Below are positions 56,589 to 64,000 of a stretch of 64,000 nucleotides of DNA, piece by piece. The position numbers and the translations under genes are program-made. The stretch lies in contig NZ_CP059900.1 of NCBI RefSeq assembly GCF_014126825.1, forward strand, positions 1,550,001-1,614,000, in the 5' to 3' direction. Positions within the stretch are counted from its first letter, which is position 1, and every line of letters begins with the position of its first letter. The notes under the pieces are model-generated. The model had not been told where the DNA came from. It did no database searches and saw only the letters and a program-made list of their open reading frames with translations. The stretch comes from Tomitella gaofuii. GTDB taxonomy: Bacteria > Actinomycetota > Actinomycetes > Mycobacteriales > Mycobacteriaceae.

Positions 56589-57413
56589 TCAGACGGGTCC
56601 GCCGAGTCCCGCGTGCATCTCCCAGACGATCACCTCGGCGTCGGGTCCGTCCGTGCCGGGAGCGGCCACCGGCGACAGGCGCACGCCACCGTCGCCGGTG
56701 ATCCGCACGGCGTCGCCCTCGGCCAGCGGGCCCGCACCCTCGAGGTCGACCGGTCCGCGCGCCACGAACACGTGCAGCAGCGGGGCGTCGGGGAGCGTGA
56801 CCGGTCGGGCGTCGGGCCGGAGCCTGACGACGTGCATCGCGGCGTGCCGGTTGTGGATGCGGATCGCCGCGTGGTCGCGGTACGCGTCCATACCGGAGGC
56901 GACGGTGACCATTCCGCCGCGCAGCAGCGCATCGTCGACCTCGAGCTGTTCGTAGCCCGGCGTGAGGCCCGGCTCGTCCGGCACCACCCACATCTGGATG
57001 AGGCGGACCGCCTCATCGTGCTCGCGCGAGAACTCCGCGGTGACGCCGTCGAGGCGCCACGCGTCGTTCTTCTCGGAGTGCAGAACGCCGGTGCCCGCGC
57101 TCATCCGCTGTGCGAGCCCCGGATAGATCACCCCGGAATTTCCCATGGAGTCCTGGTGCACCAGAGAACCGCGCAGAACCCAGGTGACGATCTCCATGTC
57201 GCGATGCGGATGGGTGTCGAAGCCCCGGCCCGACGCTACGACGTCGTCGTTGTTGACCATCAGCACCCCATGGTGGGTGTTGGCGGGGTCGTAGTGGTGG
57301 CCGAAGGAGAACGAATGGTGCGAATCGAGCCAGTCGATCCGCGTGGAGAAGCGGTCCGCTGCGCGGCGCACATCCATGCGCGGAACGCGGGCGCCCGAAG
57401 GGGGCATGGTCAC
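56589..57413 (-). CDS. Pirin-family cupin protein
   Basis: 274 residues. Bicupin with the pirin signature FDTHPHRDMEIVTWVLRGSL and AGTGVLHSEKND, which supply His, His, His and Glu metal ligands. SFSFGHHYDPANTHHGVL is also typical. Family members act as quercetin dioxygenases or stress-linked regulators; activity cannot be predicted. GTG 57413 has GGAG six bases upstream; ATG 57407 is two codons in. Confidence 0.87.
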   Translation of the reverse strand: MTMPPSGARVPRMDVRRAADRFSTRIDWLDSHHSFSFGHHYDPANTHHGVLMVNNDDVVASGRGFDTHPHRDMEIVTWVLRGSLVHQDSMGNSGVIYPGLAQRMSAGTGVLHSEKNDAWRLDGVTAEFSREHDEAVRLIQMWVVPDEPGLTPGYEQLEVDDALLRGGMVTVASGMDAYRDHAAIRIHNRHAAMHVVRLRPDARPVTLPDAPLLHVFVARGPVDLEGAGPLAEGDAVRITGDGGVRLSPVAAPGTDGPDAEVIVWEMHAGLGGPV

Positions 57414-57548
57414 TGGGGGCTCCTTCACGCTGTCGGCACCGCGGCCGAGCCCGTGCCGCGATGCCGGGCCCGGAACCGATTGTACGCAGCGGCATCCGGG
57501 TCCCGTGGTTCCAGGACGTGCGATGCCGCGCACCGGCACACTGTGGTC

Positions 57549-60217
<2,669 letters not shown>

Positions 60218-60344
60218 TGTCGACGTGCCGCGCGGGACTGTGGGCCTGGCGAGGTGCGCGGTCGGTGCGCGCCGCTGCGCGGGTCGGCCTCCGCAGGGCA
60301 CAGGCCCGGCACAATGCGCAATGGACTGTATCGGAGGCGGCCGC

Positions 60345-61445
60345 ATGATCGGTGGAACGGCGACACGGCGGCACGAACACGGCTCGGCACCGCACACTGC
60401 GCACGGTGCAGGCACACAGGTTCGGCGTGCCGCGATCACGGTGGTGGTGGGGGCCCTCGTTGCCGCCGGGACGTTCCTGACCGCGGGCCCGGCGTCGGCA
60501 GCACCCGAGACCACCTACTACGTGTCGCTGGGGGATTCGCTGTCCACCGGTTACCAGCCGGACAGCGATACCGACGAGCCCATCGCCTACAGCGACCGGA
60601 TCTTCGCGGCGCTCAGTGCCGACGAGCCGGGCCTCGAGCTCAAAAAGTTCGGCTGCGACGGCGAGACGTCGGTATCCATGGTGGAGGGCGGTCACTGCAG
60701 CCAGTACCAGCAGCAATCGCAGTTGGACGCGGCGGCTGAGTTCATCGAGGCGCATCCCGGCCAGATCGCCTACGTCACCAACGACATCGGCGCCAACGAC
60801 ATCTTCCCGTGTGTCTCGGGCGGGGCAGGGGGCGGCGGCTCGCTCTCTCCGTCGTCGGGCTCGGCGGGCTCAGGCTCGGCGGGGGCGTCGGTGCTGCCGA
60901 TGGCGGGGTGCGTCGCGGAGAAGCTCGGCGTCATCCGGACCAACCTGGCCCGGATCGACGCCCGTATCCGCAATGCGGGCGGCGACGGCCCGGTGTACGT
61001 GGGAATGACCTACTACAACCCGATGCTCGCCGCGTGGCTGCAGGGCGGGATGCAACGGGCGCTCGCGGCGGCGACGGTCTCCGCGGACAACCTGCTCTCC
61101 GCGGTGATCACCAGCACCAACGCTCGGTACGGGTGGAAGACGGCCGACGTGACCGCCGCATTCGACACCAATGATTTCACCGGTGACATCGCGTTGCCCG
61201 GCGCCGGGACCGTGCCGACGAACGTCGCGCGGATCTGCACGTGGACGTGGATGTGCAGTCTCGGCGACATCCACGCGAACCCGGCCGGGCACCAGGTCAT
61301 CGCGGACACCTTCCTGCCGCTGCTCACCGGTGAGAACGGTGCGGACGGCTCGCTCGGCTCCGCGGGCTCTGTCGCCGACGGACCCAGCGGGTCGTCGGGT
61401 TCGCTGGGATCGGTGCGGGCGCTCACCGGCATGGGCGGCTCGTGA
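60345..61445 (+). CDS. Secreted SGNH/GDSL hydrolase
   Basis: 366 residues. Signal peptide with hydrophobic core at residues ~31-45 and cleavage after PASA (about residue 52). Block I SLGDSLSTGY (Ser of GDS), block III DIGANDIF, block V GDIHANPAGH. A Gly/Ser-rich insertion (~25 residues) interrupts the domain after ANDIFPCVSG, and a Gly/Ser tail ends it. GGAGG precedes ATG 60345. Likely a secreted lipase or acyl esterase of the type abundant in mycolate-containing bacteria. Confidence 0.83.
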   Translation: MIGGTATRRHEHGSAPHTAHGAGTQVRRAAITVVVGALVAAGTFLTAGPASAAPETTYYVSLGDSLSTGYQPDSDTDEPIAYSDRIFAALSADEPGLELKKFGCDGETSVSMVEGGHCSQYQQQSQLDAAAEFIEAHPGQIAYVTNDIGANDIFPCVSGGAGGGGSLSPSSGSAGSGSAGASVLPMAGCVAEKLGVIRTNLARIDARIRNAGGDGPVYVGMTYYNPMLAAWLQGGMQRALAAATVSADNLLSAVITSTNARYGWKTADVTAAFDTNDFTGDIALPGAGTVPTNVARICTWTWMCSLGDIHANPAGHQVIADTFLPLLTGENGADGSLGSAGSVADGPSGSSGSLGSVRALTGMGGS

Positions 61446-61501
61446 TCGTCGCTCGGCCCGCCGGTCGCTGACCCCGGGTGCGTGGCATTCGTGCCGCAGG
61501 C

Positions 61502-61532
61502 TTGACCCTTACACGGTGTCAGCCCCTTCGAT
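61502..61532 (+). promoter_or_regulatory. MerR-type promoter/operator
   Basis: TTGACC (-35, 61502-61507) and TTCGAT (-10, 61527-61532) with a long 19-bp spacer that holds a dyad centred on ACACGGTGT (61511-61519). Overlong spacers containing such a dyad are the hallmark of promoters controlled by MerR regulators. The second gene of the operon encodes one. Confidence 0.6.
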
Positions 61533-61555
61533 GGGAGTCGAAGGAGGCACTCGCC

Positions 61556-62221
61556 ATGACACAACGGAGAACGATCGACACCCGCCGCGCCGCGGATGCG
61601 CTGGCACACCCGGACCCGTCCGTCCGGCTGCGGGCCGCCATGGCGGCGGGCTCGCGGCCGGACGCATCCCTTGCGCAGAACCTGGTGGACCGCTGCGCGG
61701 TGGAACCCGACTTCTACGTCCGCGACATGCTCACCTGGGCGCTGACCCGTCTGCCGACGGAGGTGACGGTGCCGCTGCTGCTGGACGCGCTCGGGTCGGC
61801 CGCGCCGCAGCCGCGAAGCCAGGCGCTGCACACGTTGTCGAAGATCGGCGATATCACGGCATGGCCGGCGGTCGCCGAGCATCTCGGCGCGGAGGACGAC
61901 GAGGTGGCGCGCGCGTCGTGGCGCGCCTCCGTGTCGCTCGTGCCGATCGGCGCGGAGGCCGACCTCGCCGCACGGCTGGCAGGGGAGCTGGGCAGGGGCG
62001 GCCGGGAGGTGCAGCGTTCGCTCAGCCGCGCGCTCGCGGCACTCGGAGAGCACGGCGCGGCCGCCGCGGAGTCCGCGGGACGGTCCGGCGACGCGGACGT
62101 GCGCGGGCACGTCCGCGATACGCTGGCGCTCATGGCGGATCCCGACGCGGCGGCCGATGCGCAGGTGGATGCGGCACGGCGCGTGCGCGCGCTCGGACAG
62201 CGGGCGGTGCAGGGCGACTGA
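61556..62221 (+). CDS. HEAT-repeat protein
   Basis: 221 residues of alpha-helical HEAT-like repeats (ALAHPDPSVRLRAAMAAGSR; YVRDMLTWALTRLPTEVTVP; ALHTLSKIGDITAWPAVAEH), no catalytic motif and no signal peptide. AAGGAGG lies 6 nt before ATG 61556. Its stop overlaps the MerR-HEAT start by one base (TGATG). Probably a protein-binding scaffold; role unknown. Confidence 0.82.
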   Translation: MTQRRTIDTRRAADALAHPDPSVRLRAAMAAGSRPDASLAQNLVDRCAVEPDFYVRDMLTWALTRLPTEVTVPLLLDALGSAAPQPRSQALHTLSKIGDITAWPAVAEHLGAEDDEVARASWRASVSLVPIGAEADLAARLAGELGRGGREVQRSLSRALAALGEHGAAAAESAGRSGDADVRGHVRDTLALMADPDAAADAQVDAARRVRALGQRAVQGD

Positions 62222-63255
62222 TGCTGATCGGTGAGCTGGCGCGGCGGTCGGGAGTCAGTGTGCGCATGCTGCGCCACTACGACTCGCTCGGTCTCGTCAG
62301 CCCCAGCGGGAGGACGGCCGCCGGCTACCGCGAGTACGCCTCCGCCGACCTCCGCCGGCTCGTGCACGTCGAAAGCCTCCGGTCGCTGGGCATGCCGCTC
62401 GCGGCAGTCAAGCGGGCCCTGGACGACGACGGGTTCTCGCCCGCCGGCCTGCTCGACGAGCTCCGGGAGTCGACCCGCCGGCGGATCGCGGCGGACACCG
62501 AGCTGCTGGACCGGCTCGACGAACTGCGGTCGGCCGAGCCCACGGGCTGGCAGGACGCGGTGCGGATCGTCATGTTGCTCACGGCGGTGCGGTCGGGCTC
62601 CGGCGCGCGCAGGCAGCAGGCGGTGCTGGCGCACGGCGACGGTGTCGCCGCCGTTCCGGGGGCCGCGCTGGCCGAGGCGCTGCTCGCCGAGGAGGACGCC
62701 AACGTGGCCGGGGCGTTGCGCTGGGCGCTGGCGAAGAGTCCCGCCGGAGCAATCGACGTGCTGGAGACGGGGTCGGTTGCGTCGGACCCGGCCGTGCGAC
62801 GACGGGCGGTCTCCGCGTTGGCGGAGCTGGGCGGCCCCGACGCGATCGCGGTATTGCAGGGGGTGCTCGACGATGGCGACGCGGACGTGCGTGAGCGTGC
62901 CGCCGTCGCGGTGGGTGCCGCCGGGGGCGCCGTCGCGGCACCGGCCCTCGTGCGGATGGTGATCGACGGGCGGCGGGACGTGGAGGCCTCCGAGACGCTG
63001 GCGGGCCTGGTACGCGCAGGCACGGTCACCGCCGACGAGGTCGTCGCAGCGCTGACGAGCGCCGCCGAGGCCGGCGGCGAAGCGGGGGGACCCGGCCCGG
63101 TCGACGAGCTCGTGCGGGTGGCGCAGGCGATGGCCGAGCTGGGCGGGCGGGCGTCGCGGCGGGCCCTCGAGAGGCTGACGCACCACCCGGATCGTTTCGT
63201 GTCGCAGACCGCCGAAGTCAACCTTCGGCGGGCCCCGGACGACGGCGCGAGCTGA
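62221..63255 (+). CDS. MerR regulator fused to HEAT repeats
   Basis: 344 residues. Residues 1-70 are a MerR winged helix (MLIGELARRSGVSVRMLRHY, then GLVSPSGRTAAGYREYASAD); 70-115 form the dimerisation coiled coil; ~120-340 are HEAT repeats (DPAVRRRAVSALAELGGPDA; DVRERAAVAVGAAGGAVAAP). The effector domain is thus a repeat scaffold like the product of the gene ahead of it, which suggests that both bind the same partner or each other. It lies under the MerR-type promoter at 61502. Confidence 0.85.
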   Translation: MLIGELARRSGVSVRMLRHYDSLGLVSPSGRTAAGYREYASADLRRLVHVESLRSLGMPLAAVKRALDDDGFSPAGLLDELRESTRRRIAADTELLDRLDELRSAEPTGWQDAVRIVMLLTAVRSGSGARRQQAVLAHGDGVAAVPGAALAEALLAEEDANVAGALRWALAKSPAGAIDVLETGSVASDPAVRRRAVSALAELGGPDAIAVLQGVLDDGDADVRERAAVAVGAAGGAVAAPALVRMVIDGRRDVEASETLAGLVRAGTVTADEVVAALTSAAEAGGEAGGPGPVDELVRVAQAMAELGGRASRRALERLTHHPDRFVSQTAEVNLRRAPDDGAS

Positions 63256-63276
63256 GCGGCGGCGGGATCCGCAGAG

Positions 63277-63729
63277 TCATTCCGCCACGGTGATCATGGT
63301 GAGCACCATGAGGACGATCGTCGCCACCGCGAGGGCGCCGTGCCCCACGACCAGGACGAACGGCAGATTGCGGCGCCGCGGCCGGTGCGGCCGGCGATGA
63401 TGGCGGCCGCGTGGTGCGGGCGGAGTGCTGCGGTAGCCGGGGATCCAGCGCACGAACATCGTGATGCCGATGGCCGCCGTCATCGCGATCATGCCGAGGC
63501 CAGCCCAGGCGAAAGCGTTGCGGCCCCACAAGGCGAAGACACCCCACACGAGCAGTCCTGCGGCGGCGACGGAGAGGTGGCTGAGGACGAGGCTCGGCGG
63601 AAGCCGCCGGTGCCTGCCGCCGCGCGTGCGGGCCGTGCGCACGGACGGCGTCGTCAGCCAGGCGCCGAGCAGGGCGAGCCCGCTGAGCGCGGTCACCGCC
63701 CACGCCCAGAGCACGATCACAGCGAGCAT
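63277..63729 (-). CDS. Hypothetical membrane protein
   Basis: 150 residues from ATG 63729: helices at LAVIVLWAWAVTALSGLALLG, LSVAAAGLLVWGVFALWG, FAWAGLGMIAMTAAIGITMF and LVVGHGALAVATIVLMVLTM (listed in part), with a strongly basic loop between the third and fourth (RGRHHRRPHRPRRR). Family not recognised. Convergent with the MerR-HEAT gene, 21 bp apart. Confidence 0.62.
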   Translation of the reverse strand: MLAVIVLWAWAVTALSGLALLGAWLTTPSVRTARTRGGRHRRLPPSLVLSHLSVAAAGLLVWGVFALWGRNAFAWAGLGMIAMTAAIGITMFVRWIPGYRSTPPAPRGRHHRRPHRPRRRNLPFVLVVGHGALAVATIVLMVLTMITVAE

Positions 63730-63760
63730 GGGAGCGGCTCCGGGGTCGGCGGATACTGTG

Positions 63761-63797
63761 TGCCCCCGGCAGGATTCGAACCTGCGGTGACGCCACC
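63761..63797 (-). other. tRNA 3'-end fragment, probable attachment site
   Basis: On the minus strand the T-arm GCAGG-TTCGAAT-CCTGC (63769-63785) is followed by CGGGGGC and A (63761-63768), the 3' acceptor strand and discriminator. No matching 5' strand GCCCCCG exists upstream, so no complete tRNA can form here. A GGTG/CACC stem-loop (63786-63797) precedes the T-arm and could be the variable arm of a class II tRNA, but the isoacceptor is undetermined. Such fragments are left when an element integrates into a tRNA gene. Confidence 0.7.
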
Positions 63798-63929
63798 TGT
63801 AGTTGTACTGTCCACCAGCGCGGATGATGCTCGATCGCTGGTAGCAGCAGAATCTACACGTAGACATAAACGGACACAAGGCCGCGTAGGATGTCACCAG
63901 TTCAGCACGCATTCTGCACGGGGAGCATC

Positions 63930-64000
63930 ATGGCCAAGCGCACGAGGCGATCTTTCGGTGGTCTGCGCAAGCTGCCCAGCGGCCGCTGGCAGGCCAACTA
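63930..64000 (+). CDS. Tyrosine-family phage integrase, N-terminus (cut by window edge)
   Basis: Only 23 complete codons are visible: MAKRTRRSFGGLRKLPSGRW and three more residues. The pattern G-x-LRKLPSGR-x-QA is the usual start of actinobacterial tyrosine integrases (first strand of the arm-binding domain). GGGAG lies 4 nt before ATG 63930. Confidence 0.75.
   Translation, partial: MAKRTRRSFGGLRKLPSGRWQAN

Larger units (their letters stand above)
63761..64000. mobile_element. Left end of an integrated element (phage or ICE)
   Basis: A displaced tRNA 3' end is followed 130 bp later by an integrase gene reading into the element. The fragment's orientation places the reconstituted intact tRNA at the far, unseen right end. 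The 63798-63929 stretch between them is less GC-rich than the chromosome and includes CTAC/GTAG dyads (around 63855-63864) that might be integrase arm sites. Confidence 0.6.

Noticed and set aside
63761-63840. Complete tRNA gene at the element boundary
   Set aside because: No 5' acceptor strand complementary to CGGGGGC and no D-arm; only the 3' part is present.

Overview
High-GC, densely packed actinobacterial chromosome, most likely from the order Mycobacteriales (the Mycobacterium/Gordonia/Tsukamurella/Dietzia side). Evidence: the gene order from about 1 to 17 kb and 44.5 to 51.7 kb follows the M. tuberculosis Rv0876c-Rv0910 stretch (MFS permease, DUF3027, DUF2530, SpoU methyltransferase, SepH, SerC, two citrate synthases; then AccD3-like, EchA6-like, metallo-beta-lactamase fold, CtpE-like ATPase, small Rv0909/Rv0910-like pair). 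A mycothiol-type DinB-fold enzyme, a LexA box of the mycobacterial type and many leaderless starts (a NANNNT hexamer ending 6-8 nt before the start codon) agree with this. Genus was not determined.

Layout. 0-8.2 kb: MFS permease (cut by the window edge), DUF3027, a 1019-residue sacsin/Hsp90-like ATPase, DUF2530, an NCS2 purine permease, an RNA methyltransferase and a small membrane protein. 8.3-17.3 kb: an SOS-box-controlled DUF222/HNH gene carrying a frameshift, an acyl-CoA dehydrogenase, sepH, serC, two citrate synthases and an FKBP isomerase. 17.3-20.9 kb: a decaying disulfide/cytochrome-c module (intact dsbA, broken ccdA, remnant small gene) next to a BlaI/M56 repressor-protease pair, with tandem dyad operators upstream of dsbA. 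20.9-31.4 kb: urease ureABC-F-G-D meets, tail to tail, a peptide/nickel-type ABC importer whose divergent neighbour is an ArsR regulator; together they look like a nickel-urease unit. ureF carries a frameshift. 31.4-36.6 kb: choline uptake and oxidation to glycine betaine (BCCT carrier, betaine-aldehyde dehydrogenase, choline oxidase-type flavoenzyme). 37-42.5 kb: Tat-exported PhoD phosphatase, an HTH-MNT/HEPN toxin-antitoxin pair, a TIM-barrel epimerase-like protein, a secreted glycerophosphodiesterase and a small membrane protein. 42.5-51.7 kb: PrpE-type synthetase, acyl-CoA carboxylase carboxyltransferase, EchA6-like protein, MBL-fold hydrolase, CtpE-like P-type ATPase and the Rv0909/Rv0910-like pair. 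51.7-63.7 kb: small-molecule and stress genes (cytidylyltransferase, DinB-fold enzyme, carboxylesterase, UspA, AlkB, pirin, CorA, 2'-5' RNA ligase, SGNH hydrolase), then a two-gene HEAT-repeat/MerR-HEAT operon behind a MerR-style promoter. 63.76 kb to the edge: a tRNA 3'-end fragment followed by the start of a tyrosine integrase, the left boundary of an integrated element that continues past the window.

Three conserved genes (DUF222/HNH, ureF, RNA ligase) are each split by what looks like one indel. This is either real decay or residual base-calling error. ccdA is different: it has two stops, a frameshift and an internal deletion and is a true pseudogene. The least explained items are the MerR-HEAT operon, the sacsin-like ATPase, the BlaI-type operators at the disulfide locus and the HTH-fused MNT/HEPN pair.
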